NCBI GenBank assembly: GCA_902589155.1
Contig: CACIRV010000005.1
Location: 1 to 38,762 of the forward strand
From: an uncultured Pelagibacteraceae bacterium
GTDB lineage: Bacteria > Pseudomonadota > Alphaproteobacteria > Pelagibacterales > Pelagibacteraceae
Direction: 5' to 3'
DNA length: 38,762 bases
Part shown: one piece after another, positions 1 through 10,352 of the stretch
Numbering within the stretch: position 1 is the first letter of the stretch
How the letters are laid out: the number at the start of each line of letters is the position of its first letter
Made by a program: the position numbers and the translations under genes
The notes under the pieces: model-generated
The model's input: the letters and a program-made list of their open reading frames with translations, nothing else
What the model was told of the DNA's origin: nothing
The model's database searches: none

Positions 1-284
1 CGATGGTAGTTCCTGGATCTGGATTAGTTAAATCTCAAGCAGAGGAAGAAGGAATTGATAAAATATTTATCGAAGCAGGCTTCGAATGGAGAGAACCTGG
101 CTGTTCAATGTGTTTAGGAATGAACCCAGATCAATTAAAGCCAAAAGAAAGATGTGCTTCTACATCAAACAGAAATTTTGAGGGAAGACAAGGAAGAGGC
201 GGTAGAACACATCTAGTGAGCCCTGGCATGGCAGTTGCAGCAGCGATTAAAGGTTATCTTTCAGATGTTAGGGAAATAAAATAA
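1..284 (+). CDS. leuC: 3-isopropylmalate dehydratase large subunit, C-terminal part (partial)
   Basis: This is the 3' end of leuC, cut by the left edge of the window, so the ATG at base 3 is internal and not a start. LeuC and LeuD together isomerise 2-isopropylmalate to 3-isopropylmalate in cytosolic leucine synthesis. The visible part carries CSMCLGMN, the last two cysteines of the aconitase-type [4Fe-4S] cluster. It is followed by the conserved [19 protein letters not shown] segment and the usual [12 protein letters not shown] ending. Its stop codon overlaps the leuD start by one base (TAATG), which indicates translational coupling. The upstream part and promoter are not visible. Identity is secure from the motif and the neighbour. 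Confidence 0.95.
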   Translation, partial: MVVPGSGLVKSQAEEEGIDKIFIEAGFEWREPGCSMCLGMNPDQLKPKERCASTSNRNFEGRQGRGGRTHLVSPGMAVAAAIKGYLSDVREIK

Positions 285-892
285 TGGAAAAGTTTAATAA
301 ATTAAAAAGCATACCTTCGTACTTATCATTACAAAATATCGACACTGATATGATAATCCCTAAACAATTTTTAAAAACAATTAAAAGAACAGGTTTAGGA
401 AAAAGTTTATTTTATGAGATGCGCTATGATGAAAATGGAAAAATAATAAAAGACTTTGTGTTAAATAAAGAACCGTATAATAAATCTAAAATTTTATTAG
501 CAGGTAAAAATTTTGGTTGTGGATCTTCAAGAGAACATGCACCTTGGGCATTATCTGATTTTGGAATCAGGTGTGTTATTAGTTCTAGTTTTGCAGATAT
601 ATTTTATAATAATTGTTTTAAAAACGGTATTTTGCCAATAAAAATTAGTGAAGAAAAAGTTTTAGAACTGTCAGACTATTCAAAAAGAAAAGAAGAAATT
701 GAAGTAAGCTTAGAAAAGCAAGAAATATTTTTTGGTAATAAAGTTATTAAATTTGAGATAGACGAATTTAAAAAGAAATGTTTGATTGAAGGATTAGATG
801 ATATTGATTTATCAATGGAAAAAATAAAACAAATAGATAGTTACGAGAAAATGATTACTTTAAACAAACCTTGGATTTTAAGAAATGACTAA
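284..892 (+). CDS. leuD: 3-isopropylmalate dehydratase small subunit
   Basis: LeuD is the swivel-domain partner of LeuC in isopropylmalate isomerase. At 202 residues it has the normal bacterial length. The hallmark [17 protein letters not shown] lies at residues 74-90, and the N-terminal [14 protein letters not shown] segment is typical of the family. The start is fixed by the 1-base overlap with leuC. The 3' end overlaps leuB by 8 bases, so leuC, leuD and leuB form one translationally linked unit. Nothing odd was seen. Confidence 0.97.
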   Translation: MEKFNKLKSIPSYLSLQNIDTDMIIPKQFLKTIKRTGLGKSLFYEMRYDENGKIIKDFVLNKEPYNKSKILLAGKNFGCGSSREHAPWALSDFGIRCVISSSFADIFYNNCFKNGILPIKISEEKVLELSDYSKRKEEIEVSLEKQEIFFGNKVIKFEIDEFKKKCLIEGLDDIDLSMEKIKQIDSYEKMITLNKPWILRND

Positions 893-1991
893 AGCTAAAA
901 ATAGAAAAATTTTATTGTTACCAGGTGATGGCATTGGACCAGAAGTTGTTAAAGAAGTAAAAAAAATAATAGAATGGTTTAACAAGAATAAATCTTTAGA
1001 TTTTAGTTTTGAAGAGGAACTAATAGGCGGAGCATCAATAGATGCTAATAAAATTCCAATAACTGATGAAGTTTTTTATAAATCTCTGGACTCAGAAGCC
1101 GTAATTTTGGGAGCTTGTGGAGGTCCAAAATGGGACAATTTAGAATTTTCTAAAAAACCTGAAAGAGCTCTTTTAAAACTTAGAAAAGAATTAAAATTAT
1201 TTGCAAATCTTAGACCAGCTATTTGCTTTAAACAGTTAGTTGATTCTTCAACCTTAAAACCCGAAATAGTATCTGGGTTAGATATTATGATTGTAAGAGA
1301 GTTAACAGGAGGTATATATTTTGGTGAACCAAGAGGAATCGAACCAATAGAAAATAATGAACGAAAAGGTGTAAATACTCATTCTTATACAACAAGTGAA
1401 ATACAAAGAATTGCTAAAGTAGCTTTTGACTTAGCTAAAAAAAGAAAAAATAAAGTAACTTCTTGTGAAAAATCTAATGTTATGGAAGCAGGAGTTTTAT
1501 GGAGAGAAGAAGTACAAGCCTTAAAAGATAAAGAATATAAAAAAATAGAATTAAATCATATGTTGGCTGACAATTGTGCTATGCAGCTTTTAAGAAATCC
1601 AAAACAATTTGATGTTATACTTGCTGACAACTTATTTGGCGACATGTTATCAGATGAAGCAGCAATGTTAACAGGCTCTTTAGGGTTGTTGCCTTCTGCT
1701 TCTCTTGGATCAAGAGATAAAAATGGAAAAATCAGATCTCTTTATGAGCCAGTCCACGGTTCTGCTCCAGATATCGCTGGAAAAAATATTGCTAATCCAA
1801 TTGCTGCAATATTAAGCTTATCTATGGCTTTGAAATATTCTTTAGATCTTGATAAAGAAGCTAATTTATTAGATGCAGCTGTTCAAAAGGTTTTAGACGA
1901 TGGTTTAAGGACGAAAGATATTATGTCGAAGGGCAAAAAAGAAGTCACCACCACTGATATGGGTGATGCAATTATCTCAAAATTGAAATAA
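885..1991 (+). CDS. leuB: 3-isopropylmalate dehydrogenase
   Basis: LeuB oxidises and decarboxylates 3-isopropylmalate with NAD+ to 2-ketoisocaproate, the third step of leucine synthesis. At 368 residues it has the family's usual length. The N-terminal [12 protein letters not shown], the [13 protein letters not shown] substrate loop and the metal-binding [14 protein letters not shown] segment (about 248-261) are all present. Asp229, Asp253 and Asp257 are at the expected Mg/Mn ligand positions. The C-terminal [18 protein letters not shown] forms the adenine-binding region. The start codon lies inside the end of leuD (8-base overlap). asd follows after 13 bases. Confidence 0.97.
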   Translation: MTKAKNRKILLLPGDGIGPEVVKEVKKIIEWFNKNKSLDFSFEEELIGGASIDANKIPITDEVFYKSLDSEAVILGACGGPKWDNLEFSKKPERALLKLRKELKLFANLRPAICFKQLVDSSTLKPEIVSGLDIMIVRELTGGIYFGEPRGIEPIENNERKGVNTHSYTTSEIQRIAKVAFDLAKKRKNKVTSCEKSNVMEAGVLWREEVQALKDKEYKKIELNHMLADNCAMQLLRNPKQFDVILADNLFGDMLSDEAAMLTGSLGLLPSASLGSRDKNGKIRSLYEPVHGSAPDIAGKNIANPIAAILSLSMALKYSLDLDKEANLLDAAVQKVLDDGLRTKDIMSKGKKEVTTTDMGDAIISKLK

Positions 1992-2004
1992 AATAATAGA
2001 GAAT

Positions 2005-2997
2005 ATGAATTTCGCAATAATCGGTGCCACGGGCAACGTAGGCAGAAAAACAATTGAAGTCCTAGAGAAGTCAAGACTAGAAATCGACAATCTGTTTCTA
2101 GTTGCTTCAGAAAAAAGTGCTGGGAAAAAATTGATTTTTAATAAAAAAGAAATAGTTGTTGAGCGATTAGAAAAATATGATTTTTCAAAGGCAGAGATTA
2201 CTATCTTTGCTGCAGGCAGTGAAATCGCAAAAAATTGGGCACCTAAAGCTGCAAAAAAAACTATTGTTATCGACAATTCAAAATATTTTAGAATGGATCA
2301 AGATGTTCCTTTGGTAGTAGCAGAAGTTAATCCTAATGCTCTAAGGACCCATAAAAACATTATTGCTAATCCAAATTGTTCTACTATACAATTGATGCTG
2401 CCTTTAAAACCTCTACATGAAAAATACAAAATAAAAAGAGTAGTTGTCTCTACTTATCAAGCTGTCTCAGGAGCGGGCAAAGCATCAGTAGATGAATTAT
2501 TTGATCAAACCAAAGACTACTTAGAAGGTAAAAAAATTGAATCTAAAAATTTTACAAAACAAATAGCATTTAATCTTATTCCACACATAGATTCTTTCGT
2601 TGAAGATGGATATACAAAAGAAGAATGGAAAATGGAGAATGAAACAAAAAAAATCTTAGATAAAAAAATAGGGTTAACAGCGACTTGTGTAAGAGTTCCA
2701 GTAAAGACGTCTCATTCTGAATCAGCAAATATTGAGTTTGAAAATGAATATGATTTGGAAACAGTTAGAGATATACTAAGAAAGGCTCCTGGTTGTAAAG
2801 TTGTAGATGAAAATAAAGACGGAGGATATATTTCACCCTTGGAGGCCGAGGGAGATTATTTGACTTTTATCTCAAGAATCAGAAAAGATCACTCTAATAA
2901 AAAAGCTTTAAATATGTGGATAGTTTCAGATAATTTATTAAAAGGAGCAGCTTTAAATACTGTTCAAATCGCTGAGTGTTTAATAAAGAAAAAGTAA
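2005..2997 (+). CDS. asd: aspartate-semialdehyde dehydrogenase
   Basis: Asd reduces aspartyl phosphate to aspartate semialdehyde with NADPH, at the branch to lysine, threonine, methionine and diaminopimelate. The protein (330 residues) opens with the nucleotide-binding GATGNVGR loop. It carries the catalytic cysteine in NPNCST (Cys125) and the later RVPVKTSHSE segment with the active-site histidine. It is 13 bases downstream of leuB in the same direction, so it probably shares the leu transcript. The placement of asd after leuB is common in alphaproteobacteria as I recall. The 29 bases to sdhC hold no obvious terminator. Confidence 0.96.
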   Translation: MNFAIIGATGNVGRKTIEVLEKSRLEIDNLFLVASEKSAGKKLIFNKKEIVVERLEKYDFSKAEITIFAAGSEIAKNWAPKAAKKTIVIDNSKYFRMDQDVPLVVAEVNPNALRTHKNIIANPNCSTIQLMLPLKPLHEKYKIKRVVVSTYQAVSGAGKASVDELFDQTKDYLEGKKIESKNFTKQIAFNLIPHIDSFVEDGYTKEEWKMENETKKILDKKIGLTATCVRVPVKTSHSESANIEFENEYDLETVRDILRKAPGCKVVDENKDGGYISPLEAEGDYLTFISRIRKDHSNKKALNMWIVSDNLLKGAALNTVQIAECLIKKK

Positions 2998-3026
2998 AGC
3001 GTTTGGTTTATAAATAATTACAAGTT

Positions 3027-3413
3027 ATGCAAAATAAAAATAATCCTTTAAGTCCACATCTGCAAATTTATAAGTGGCAGATTTCATCTCTCCTTTCTAT
3101 AACTCACAGAATCGTCGGCGTGATTAATATTTTGGCTATTACATTAATTTGTATTTGGATACTATCTTTACTTTTAGGAGAGAGTAACTACGAAATAACT
3201 CAAGTATTTTTAAAATCTTTTTTTGGTAAATTTATAATAGTTTTTTTATGTTGGACTTTCAGTTTTCATATTTTAAATGAAATACGACATTTAGTCTGGG
3301 ACATGGGTTATGGTTTTGATTTAAAAGTTACAAAAATTACAGGAGTCTTAGCTTTCGTTGGATCTTTTGTTTTTACAATTTTGTTTTATTTAATAGGAAA
3401 AAATACATTTTAA
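3027..3413 (+). CDS. sdhC: succinate dehydrogenase cytochrome b556 subunit
   Basis: SdhC is one of the two membrane anchors of complex II and passes electrons from SdhB to quinone. The 128-residue protein has three hydrophobic segments (about 29-50, 66-83 and 105-123). The SLLSITHRIVGV stretch contains Ser24 and Arg28, matching the quinone-site Ser and Arg of the family. His81, in FHILNEIRHLVWDMG, is the expected heme b ligand. It is the first gene of sdhCDAB; sdhD follows after one base. I saw no convincing promoter in the 29-base gap after asd. Confidence 0.93.
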   Translation: MQNKNNPLSPHLQIYKWQISSLLSITHRIVGVINILAITLICIWILSLLLGESNYEITQVFLKSFFGKFIIVFLCWTFSFHILNEIRHLVWDMGYGFDLKVTKITGVLAFVGSFVFTILFYLIGKNTF

Positions 3414-3414
3414 T

Positions 3415-3741
3415 ATGCACCCATCTACAAAAAAATGGTTATTTCTAAAATATAGTTCAATTATATTAATTCCATTAATGATTTGGTTTATAATTAATCT
3501 AGCGTCTATTTATGACGCAGATTATGCTGAGGTTGTTAATTTTTTTATTAAACAACCATCCAAAATTTTATTCTCTATTTTTATTGTTATTTCTTACTTT
3601 TTTTCAGCTTTAACGATAAGTGAGATTTTTGAAGACTATATTCACGACGAAAAAATAAAAAATGTCGCAAACAAAATGCTCAATATTTTTGCTATAATAA
3701 TCCCATTATTAACTATAATAGGAATATTTAATTTATCGTAA
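3415..3741 (+). CDS. sdhD: succinate dehydrogenase membrane anchor subunit, divergent
   Basis: The position between sdhC and sdhA, the 108-residue length and three hydrophobic segments (about 14-32, 51-68 and 85-106) identify the second membrane anchor of complex II. The EDYIH motif near residues 73-77 contains the Asp-Tyr pair (Asp74, Tyr75) of the quinone site. The residue 11 positions before that Asp, normally the second heme-axial histidine (for example YHAMLG...IEDY in Rickettsia, from memory), is Phe63 here. The following Gly is also missing, and no other histidine lies in a membrane segment. The usual HW..QR start is replaced by KKWLFLKY. Its stop overlaps the sdhA start by one base. 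Identity by context is strong although the sequence is divergent. Confidence 0.85.
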   Translation: MHPSTKKWLFLKYSSIILIPLMIWFIINLASIYDADYAEVVNFFIKQPSKILFSIFIVISYFFSALTISEIFEDYIHDEKIKNVANKMLNIFAIIIPLLTIIGIFNLS

Positions 3742-5516
3742 TGAGTACTTATAAAATAATAGATCACGAATATGATGTTGTAGTTCTAGGAGCAGGTGGT
3801 TCAGGGTTAAGAGCCGCGGTAGGATTATCTGAAGCAGGATTAAAGACAGCATGTATTTCAAAAGTTTTTCCAACTAGAAGCCACACTTCGGCGGCGCAAG
3901 GAGGAATCTCTGCTGCACTTGGGAATATGGGTGAAGATGATTGGAGATGGCACATGTATGATACCGTCAAAGGATCTGATTGGTTAGGTGATCAAGATGC
4001 CATCGAATATTTATGTAAAGAGGCGCCAAAGGCAGTAATAGAGCTAGAAAGATATGGAGTTCCTTTTAGCAGAACTAAAGAAGGGAAAATTTATCAAAGA
4101 GCTTTTGGAGGAATGACTAAAGATTATGGAAATGAATCTGTTCAGAGAACTTGTGCTGCAGCAGACAGAACTGGTCATGCGATACTTCACACATTGTATG
4201 GACAAGCTTTGAAACATAACACTGAATTTTTTATAGAGTACTTTGCGTTAGATTTGTTAATGAAAAATGGAGAATGCAAAGGTTTGATTGCCTGGAATTT
4301 AAATGATGGAACTATTCATAGATTCAGATCTCACATAACTATATTGGCTACGGGTGGCTATGGTAAGATTTACTACACTGCAACTTCTGCACATACTTGT
4401 ACGGGAGATGGTAATGGAATGGTTTTACGTGCAGGATTACCTCTTCAAGACATGGAATTTGTTCAGTTTCATCCGACAGGAATATATGGGGTTGGCACTT
4501 TGATATCTGAAGGAGTTCGAGGAGAAGGTGGTTTTCTTTTAAATTCTAAAGGAGAGAGATTTATGGAAAAATATGCTCCTAAGGCTAAAGACTTAGCTTC
4601 TAGAGATGTTGTTAGTAGGTCAATTGCCATTGAAGTTAATGAAGGAAGAGGTGTAGGAAAAAATAAAGATCATGTAAACTTGCATTTAGATCATATTGAT
4701 CCGAAAATTATAGAAAAAAGGTTACCTGGTATTGCAGAGTCCGCAAAGACCTTTTGTGAAGTTGATGTCACAAAAGAACCAATCCCAGTTGTTCCTACAG
4801 TTCACTATAATATGGGCGGAATTCCTACAAACTACAAAGCTGAAGTATTAACTTCAAATGGAAAAGATACGACTGTACCAGGACTTATGGCTATAGGCGA
4901 AGCTGCATGTGTTTCCGTTCATGGAGCAAATAGATTAGGATCAAATTCTCTAATTGATCTAGTAGTATTTGGTAAATCTGCAGCAACTAGAGCAGCTGAA
5001 ATTGTAAAACCTGGAACCCCTCATGAAGAACTTTCTCAAAGTGAGACTGATAAGTGTTTAGATCGTTTTGATAAACTACGTAACTCTAGCGGGTCTACAA
5101 AAACATCAGAACTCAGGTTACAAATGCAAAAAACGATGCAATCAAAGTGTGCAGTTTTTAGAACAGAAAAAACTTTGAAAGAAGGAATGAACGAGATTAG
5201 AAAACCTTTTGAAGGTATGGAAGATATTTCTGTTAAGGATAAATCACTATTATTTAATACTGATTTAGTGGAGACTTTAGAGTTTGACAATCTTATAAGA
5301 CAAGCGATGACAACCATAGATTCTGCTTACCATAGAAAAGAAAGTCGAGGAGCCCACGCAAGAGAAGATTTTAAAAAGAGAGATGACAAAACTTATATGA
5401 CCCACACACTAGCTTGGCAAAAAGGAAATGAGGTTAAAGTAGGCTATAGACCAGTTCATGCCAAAACTTTAACAAATGATGTTCAATATTTTCCTCCTAA
5501 AGAAAGAGTTTATTAA
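3741..5516 (+). CDS. sdhA: succinate dehydrogenase flavoprotein subunit
   Basis: SdhA oxidises succinate to fumarate on the cytoplasmic face of the inner membrane and passes electrons to SdhB. The 591-residue length is standard. The FAD-binding [10 protein letters not shown] loop is at about 17-26. His48 in SHTSAAQGG is the covalent FAD attachment site. Later motifs include HPTGIYGVG and the C-terminal [18 protein letters not shown]. The ending [17 protein letters not shown] is typical of SdhA rather than fumarate reductase. It overlaps sdhD and sdhB by one base each, so the operon is tightly coupled. Confidence 0.98.
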   Translation: MSTYKIIDHEYDVVVLGAGGSGLRAAVGLSEAGLKTACISKVFPTRSHTSAAQGGISAALGNMGEDDWRWHMYDTVKGSDWLGDQDAIEYLCKEAPKAVIELERYGVPFSRTKEGKIYQRAFGGMTKDYGNESVQRTCAAADRTGHAILHTLYGQALKHNTEFFIEYFALDLLMKNGECKGLIAWNLNDGTIHRFRSHITILATGGYGKIYYTATSAHTCTGDGNGMVLRAGLPLQDMEFVQFHPTGIYGVGTLISEGVRGEGGFLLNSKGERFMEKYAPKAKDLASRDVVSRSIAIEVNEGRGVGKNKDHVNLHLDHIDPKIIEKRLPGIAESAKTFCEVDVTKEPIPVVPTVHYNMGGIPTNYKAEVLTSNGKDTTVPGLMAIGEAACVSVHGANRLGSNSLIDLVVFGKSAATRAAEIVKPGTPHEELSQSETDKCLDRFDKLRNSSGSTKTSELRLQMQKTMQSKCAVFRTEKTLKEGMNEIRKPFEGMEDISVKDKSLLFNTDLVETLEFDNLIRQAMTTIDSAYHRKESRGAHAREDFKKRDDKTYMTHTLAWQKGNEVKVGYRPVHAKTLTNDVQYFPPKERVY

Positions 5517-6292
5517 TGGCACAATTTAGCTTGCCTCAAAATTCAAAAATTTTAAAAGGCAAACACTATAAAGATGAAACTGGTTCAAATAATACAAAGA
5601 AAGTTAATGTATACAGATGGGATCCATCAAAAAGTGAAAATCCTAGGATTGATACTTTTGAAGTTGATATGAATGAGTGTGGACCAAAAGTATTAGATAT
5701 ACTCTTCAAAATTAAGAATGAGATAGATCCCTCTTTAACTTTTAGAAGATCTTGTGCCCACGGAGTATGTGGTTCCTGTGCAATGAATGTAGATGGTGTA
5801 AATACTTTGTCCTGCATCAAATCTCACTCAGACATTAAAGGAGAATTGAATGTTTATCCTTTGCCGCATTTAAAAGTCGTTAAAGATTTGGTTGGAGACT
5901 TAACAACTCTTTATAAACAATATGAGTCCGTCGAACCATGGTTAAAGACGAAAGTTGGAGAAAAAACAACTCAAGAAATAAAACAGTCCCAAGAAGATAG
6001 AGAAAAATTGGACGGCTATTACGAATGTATTTTATGTGCATGTTGCTCAACTGCTTGTCCAAGTTATTGGTGGAATGGTGATAAGTATTTAGGGCCAGCT
6101 GTTTTATTACAAGCTTATAGATGGATAAATGATAGCAGAGATGAAGATAAAAAAGAAAGATTAAAAAAAGTTGCTGACGAGTTAAAATTGTATAGATGTC
6201 ATACTATTATGAATTGTACTAATTCTTGTCCAAAAGGTCTAAATCCAGCAAAAGCCATTGGATCAATAAAAAAAATGCTTGCAACAAGCTAA
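5516..6292 (+). CDS. sdhB: succinate dehydrogenase iron-sulfur subunit
   Basis: SdhB carries electrons from FAD to the quinone site through three iron-sulfur clusters. In 258 residues all three cysteine groups are visible: Cys80, 85, 88 and 100 for [2Fe-2S]; C171-x2-C-x2-C-x3-C with the CPSYWW sequence for [4Fe-4S]; and Cys228, 234 and 238 ([12 protein letters not shown]) for the remaining cluster ligands. It is the last gene of sdhCDAB. A 24-base gap to mmsA, with only a tiny AAGCT/AGCTT inverted repeat at the stop codon, suggests continued transcription. Confidence 0.98.
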   Translation: MAQFSLPQNSKILKGKHYKDETGSNNTKKVNVYRWDPSKSENPRIDTFEVDMNECGPKVLDILFKIKNEIDPSLTFRRSCAHGVCGSCAMNVDGVNTLSCIKSHSDIKGELNVYPLPHLKVVKDLVGDLTTLYKQYESVEPWLKTKVGEKTTQEIKQSQEDREKLDGYYECILCACCSTACPSYWWNGDKYLGPAVLLQAYRWINDSRDEDKKERLKKVADELKLYRCHTIMNCTNSCPKGLNPAKAIGSIKKMLATS

Positions 6293-6316
6293 AAGCTTAT
6301 TTAATCAATTAGCATC

Positions 6317-7810
6317 ATGAAATTAATAGAACACTTTATTGAGGGTAAAAGTTATTCTGGGAATTCCAAGAGAAAAAGCAAAGTTTTTAATCCTGCTACA
6401 GGTGAACAAAGTGCAGAAGTTAAATTAGGAACAAAAGAAGATGTTAATAAAGCAGTAGAAAATGCAAAAAATTCATTTGAAAAATGGTCAAACACTCCTC
6501 CTCTACAAAGAGCAAGAGTTATGTTTAAATTTAAGGAGCTAATAGAAAAAAACTCCGATGAACTTACCAAGATTATTGTTTCAGAACATGGAAAAGTATA
6601 CGAAGATGCTAAGGGGTCTTTAATTAGAGGGTTAGAAGTTGTTGAGTATGCTTGTGGAATACCTCAAATGCTTAAAGGTGAATTTACAGAAAATGTTGGA
6701 ACAGGTGTTGATAGTTGGTCTACTAGACAGCCCTTAGGAGTTTGTGCAGGTATTACACCCTTTAATTTCCCAGCAATGGTGCCCATGTGGATGTTTCCAA
6801 TGGCAATAGCATGCGGTAATACCTTTGTTCTCAAGCCATCTGAAAAAGATCCATCTTGTTCTATAAGATTAGCAGAGCTTTTGAAGGAAGCTGGACTGCC
6901 AGATGGAGTGTTTAATATTGTTAATGGAGATAAAGAAGCAGTTGACGCATTAATAAATAACAAAGATGTAGTGGCAATGAGTTTTGTTGGATCTACTCCA
7001 ATAGCAAAATACATTTACGAAAACTGTGCCAAAAATGAAAAAAGAGTTCAAGCATTAGGAGGAGCAAAAAATCATTGTGTGGTGATGCCAGATTGTGACT
7101 TAGATCAAGCTGTAAATGGTTTAATGGGAGCGGCATATGGTTCAGCTGGAGAAAGATGTATGGCACAATCAGTTGCTGTCGCAGTAGGCAATGTTGGAGA
7201 CAAACTAGTTAGCAATTTAGCAAAAAAAGTTGAAGCATTAAAAGTTGGGCCAGGAATGGATAAGAAATCAGAAATGGGGCCATTGGTTACAAAAGAACAC
7301 TTAGACAAAGTAAAAGGTTATGTTGATATAGGAGAGAAAGAAGGAGCTAAGTTAGTCGTTGATGGAAGAAATCTTAAACTCCAAGGTTATGAGAACGGCT
7401 ACTATATTGGAGGATGTCTATTTGACCATGTAACAAAAGACATGAGAATTTATAAAGAAGAAATTTTTGGTCCAGTTCTTTCAGTTGTTAGAGTTAAAGA
7501 TTTTGACCAGGCCTTACAACTAGTTAATGATCATGAATTTGGTAATGGAGTAAGCATATTCACTAGAGATGGTGACTCTGGGAGAACGTTTTCTAATAAA
7601 GTTAAAATAGGTATGGTGGGTATAAACATTCCAATTCCAGTCCCAATGGCTTTTCATAGTTTTGGAGGCTGGAAAAGATCTTTGTTTGGAGACCAACATA
7701 TGCATGGCCCTGAAGGAGTAAGATTTTATACTAAGTTAAAAACAATAACATCAAGATGGCCCTCTGGATTAAGATCTGACCCAGAGTTTGTAATGCCAAC
7801 CATGAAATAA
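6317..7810 (+). CDS. mmsA: methylmalonate-semialdehyde dehydrogenase (CoA-acylating)
   Basis: MmsA converts methylmalonate semialdehyde, and usually malonate semialdehyde, with CoA and NAD+ to propionyl-CoA or acetyl-CoA plus CO2. It serves valine, thymine and beta-alanine breakdown. The 497-residue length fits the family. The protein is an aldehyde dehydrogenase with [31 protein letters not shown], the [11 protein letters not shown] region and the catalytic cysteine in [11 protein letters not shown] (Cys281). The ending [19 protein letters not shown] is characteristic of MmsA among aldehyde dehydrogenases. It lies between sdhB and mdh, so propionyl-CoA or acetyl-CoA supply is placed with TCA genes. 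Confidence 0.95.
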   Translation: MKLIEHFIEGKSYSGNSKRKSKVFNPATGEQSAEVKLGTKEDVNKAVENAKNSFEKWSNTPPLQRARVMFKFKELIEKNSDELTKIIVSEHGKVYEDAKGSLIRGLEVVEYACGIPQMLKGEFTENVGTGVDSWSTRQPLGVCAGITPFNFPAMVPMWMFPMAIACGNTFVLKPSEKDPSCSIRLAELLKEAGLPDGVFNIVNGDKEAVDALINNKDVVAMSFVGSTPIAKYIYENCAKNEKRVQALGGAKNHCVVMPDCDLDQAVNGLMGAAYGSAGERCMAQSVAVAVGNVGDKLVSNLAKKVEALKVGPGMDKKSEMGPLVTKEHLDKVKGYVDIGEKEGAKLVVDGRNLKLQGYENGYYIGGCLFDHVTKDMRIYKEEIFGPVLSVVRVKDFDQALQLVNDHEFGNGVSIFTRDGDSGRTFSNKVKIGMVGINIPIPVPMAFHSFGGWKRSLFGDQHMHGPEGVRFYTKLKTITSRWPSGLRSDPEFVMPTMK

Positions 7811-7813
7811 AAA

Positions 7814-7827
7814 AAGGGGAAAAATTG
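7814..7827 (+). promoter_or_regulatory. Shine-Dalgarno-like AAGGGGA before a TTG start (mdh)
   Basis: The 14 bases between mmsA and mdh contain AAGGGGA ending 4 bases before a TTG. There is no ATG in frame upstream. The first residues after the TTG ([14 protein letters not shown]) are the conserved N-terminus of the malate dehydrogenase fold. The start is therefore very probably TTG at 7825. Confidence 0.6.
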
Positions 7828-8784
7828 AGAAAAAAAATTACATTAATAGGAGCTGGGCAAATAGGTGGAACATTAGCACATTTAATTGCCCTTAAAGAAT
7901 TAGGCGATGTAGTATTATTTGATGTTGCTACTGGCATTGCAAAAGGCAAAGCTCTAGATATAGCGCAATCATCGCCAGTGAGTGGATTTAATATAAATCT
8001 ATCAGGAACAGATAACTATGAAGATACAAAAGATTCTGATGTAATTATTATTACCGCTGGAGTACCAAGAAAACCAGGCATGAGCAGAGATGATCTATTA
8101 GGTATTAATCTTAAAATTATTAAACAAGTTGCTGATGGAATAAAAAAAACATCACCAAATTCATTTGTAATATGTATAACTAATCCTCTTGATGTAATAG
8201 TAATGGCTCTTCAAAAATATTCCAATTTACCTAAAAATAAAGTGGTTGGCATGGCTGGAATTTTAGATTCATCGAGGTTTATTTATTTTTTATCTCAAGA
8301 ATTAAAAGTTTCTGTTCAAAAAATTAAATCTTTAGTCTTAGGAGGTCATGGAGATAGCATGGTAGCAATGTTAGATCACACATTTATTGATGGAAAAAAA
8401 ATTAATGAATTAGTGGATAAAGGAAAAATTTCTAAAGAAAAATTAGAGGAAATAGTAGATAGAACCAAAAAAGGAGGCGCAGAAATAGTTAAATATTTAG
8501 AGAAAGGTTCAGCATTTTATGCACCAGCTGCTTCGGGGGTAGAAATGGCTGAGAGTTATTTAAAGGACTTAAAAAAAGAATTGCCATGTGCTGCATACTT
8601 AGATGGTGAATATGGTGTTAAAGATTTATATGCTGGAGTACCAGTCAAAATTGGTAAAAATGGTGTAGAAAAAGTCATAGAAATTAATTTATCTAGCGAA
8701 GAAAAGAAAATGTTTGATAATTCAATTAATGCAGTTAAAGATCTTTTTGATGCAGCAAAAAAAATTGATCCAGAACTTAAATAA
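7825..8784 (+). CDS. mdh: malate dehydrogenase (LDH-like type)
   Basis: This enzyme oxidises malate to oxaloacetate with NAD+, the last TCA step. The 319-residue protein opens with the dinucleotide loop GAGQIGG. It carries [13 protein letters not shown], where Arg82 occupies the position that is Gln in lactate dehydrogenases and so marks malate specificity; Arg88 is the second substrate arginine. The catalytic histidine is in GGHGDSMV. The start is TTG, supported by a purine-rich ribosome site. In related genomes I would expect sucCDAB to follow directly. Here an unrelated membrane-protein gene begins in or just after the end of mdh. Confidence 0.96.
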   Translation: MRKKITLIGAGQIGGTLAHLIALKELGDVVLFDVATGIAKGKALDIAQSSPVSGFNINLSGTDNYEDTKDSDVIIITAGVPRKPGMSRDDLLGINLKIIKQVADGIKKTSPNSFVICITNPLDVIVMALQKYSNLPKNKVVGMAGILDSSRFIYFLSQELKVSVQKIKSLVLGGHGDSMVAMLDHTFIDGKKINELVDKGKISKEKLEEIVDRTKKGGAEIVKYLEKGSAFYAPAASGVEMAESYLKDLKKELPCAAYLDGEYGVKDLYAGVPVKIGKNGVEKVIEINLSSEEKKMFDNSINAVKDLFDAAKKIDPELK

Positions 8785-10324
8785 ATTAAAAGATAAAAAA
8801 TTTTTTTTTTACATATTTATTTTTTTTAATTCATTAATATTTACTTTGTATTATGGATATCGAGGAATATTTCCTATAGATAGTTTTGTAATCTTCAATT
8901 CTGGATACAACGTATTAAACAACTTTCATCCGTTTAAAGATTATTGGTCAATAACAGGACCCTTATTAGATTATTTACAATTTGCTTTATTTTTAATGTT
9001 TGATGTTAGTTGGCTAAGCTATGTTATGCATGCTGCTTTCATTAATACCATTTTAGCAATTTTTATTTTCTATTTTTTTAATAAAATTAAATTAAATCCA
9101 AATTTTTCATTTATTTATGCAATAGCTATTTCAATATTAGCCTATCCATCAACAGGAACACCTTTTGTGGATCATCATGCTGTAATATTTTGTTTAGTTT
9201 CTACTTGTTGTTTTATTATAGGGATAAATCGAGAGAGAAAAAAATATTGGTTTTTAAGTTCTCTTTTTATTGTTTTTTCTTTCTTTTCAAAACAAATTCC
9301 TTCTGCATATTTAATCTTTTTATTATCTATATCTATAATTTTTTATAAAATTTATTTTAAAGAGAAGCATTTCATTGATTTATTATTTTTTATTTTGGGC
9401 GGAATATTAGGTATCTCAATTTTTTTAATAATTTTTTTTTTAAACGATGTTCCGATTAAAAACTTTTTAATACAATACATTTTTTATCCAATGTCTCTTG
9501 GTGACAATAGATTAGATAAATTAAATTTTGATTTTAAAAATACAATTTCACAATTTAAATTCATTTATTTTGCCTTAATGCCTTTAATATTAGTATTTTT
9601 CTCAATAATAAAAAATAAAAGAAATGCTACTGAACAAAAAAAAGATTTATTTGTAATAGTATTTGTATTAACCACACCGTTAATATTTATATACGGTCAA
9701 TTGCTTACGAAAAATCAAGTTTTAATATTTTTTTTAATACCTTTTTATCTTGGAATTGGTAATCTTTATGTAAGTAAATATTATAAAAAAAAATATTTAA
9801 TTTTTTTTATAATATTCATTTTTTGCATATCCTTAACGAAATATCATATTAGATTTAATCACAATAAAAAATTTATGGAACTTGTAAACGTAGATTTTAA
9901 TCTTGCTGTTGACGCAAAAATAATTGATGATAAATTTTCTAATTTAAAATGGATTACTCCTGAATATCCAGAAACGCCGCTTCAAGAAATTAATTATCTG
10001 AATGAAGCAAAAAATATTTTAATAAAAGATAAAACCCCAAAGATATTAATTACAGATTATCAATTTTTATCAGTAATTATTAAAAATAAAAATGTTAGCC
10101 CAAATAAATGGTATGATGATTTAAGTGTTCCACCGAAAGAAAGTAAATTTTTTGAACAGTACAAAGATTTTTATCTATCTAAAATTAAATCACAAAAAAT
10201 AAAGAATATTTATACAGTGGGATTAGATAAAGAAAAATATATCAAAGTTGTATTTGATAAAAATTGTTATGATTTAAAGAAAATGAATAAAATTCTTACC
10301 AAACTAAGTCTAAAAACATGTTAA
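8750..10324 (+). CDS. multi-pass membrane protein, GT-C glycosyltransferase-like, start uncertain
   Basis: This is a roughly 520-residue integral membrane protein with about nine to ten very hydrophobic segments, followed by a soluble C-terminal region of about 150 residues. After the first membrane segment (about 18-34 from this start) comes an outer-face loop with acidic residues, GIFPIDSF (Asp44) and [12 protein letters not shown]. This arrangement resembles GT-C enzymes that use polyprenyl-phosphate sugars. I do not recognise a named family, so the role is an inference. No ATG lies between the mdh stop and the first membrane segment. The start must therefore be inside mdh (TTG 8714, ATG 8729, ATG 8750, TTG 8765) or be a non-standard codon; ATG 8750 was chosen. 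A run of ten T at 8801-8810 lies in the early codons. Codon use is even more AT-rich than in neighbouring TCA genes. Confidence 0.7.
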   Translation: MQQKKLIQNLNKLKDKKFFFYIFIFFNSLIFTLYYGYRGIFPIDSFVIFNSGYNVLNNFHPFKDYWSITGPLLDYLQFALFLMFDVSWLSYVMHAAFINTILAIFIFYFFNKIKLNPNFSFIYAIAISILAYPSTGTPFVDHHAVIFCLVSTCCFIIGINRERKKYWFLSSLFIVFSFFSKQIPSAYLIFLLSISIIFYKIYFKEKHFIDLLFFILGGILGISIFLIIFFLNDVPIKNFLIQYIFYPMSLGDNRLDKLNFDFKNTISQFKFIYFALMPLILVFFSIIKNKRNATEQKKDLFVIVFVLTTPLIFIYGQLLTKNQVLIFFLIPFYLGIGNLYVSKYYKKKYLIFFIIFIFCISLTKYHIRFNHNKKFMELVNVDFNLAVDAKIIDDKFSNLKWITPEYPETPLQEINYLNEAKNILIKDKTPKILITDYQFLSVIIKNKNVSPNKWYDDLSVPPKESKFFEQYKDFYLSKIKSQKIKNIYTVGLDKEKYIKVVFDKNCYDLKKMNKILTKLSLKTC

Positions 10325-10352
10325 GATTTTTAATATAATTTATTTTAAATAA

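Noticed and set aside
1977-2276. 99-codon open frame on the minus strand over the start of asd
   Set aside because: It is antisense to the conserved N-terminus of asd; no supporting motif or promoter.
6288-6305. AAGCT/AGCTT inverted repeat at the sdhB stop, as a terminator
   Set aside because: The stem is only 5 bp with a 3-base loop, is not GC-rich and has no T-run, so transcription into mmsA is more likely.
6664-7014. 116-codon open frame on the minus strand inside mmsA
   Set aside because: It is a shadow of the mmsA reading frame with no ribosome site or family motif.
8796-8830. T-runs after mdh as an intrinsic terminator
   Set aside because: No GC hairpin precedes the T-run, and an open frame for a membrane protein runs through it.
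10325-10352. bidirectional terminator between the convergent membrane-protein and formyltransferase-like genes
   Set aside because: The 28 bases are only A/T-rich, and the A/T inverted repeats are too weak to call.
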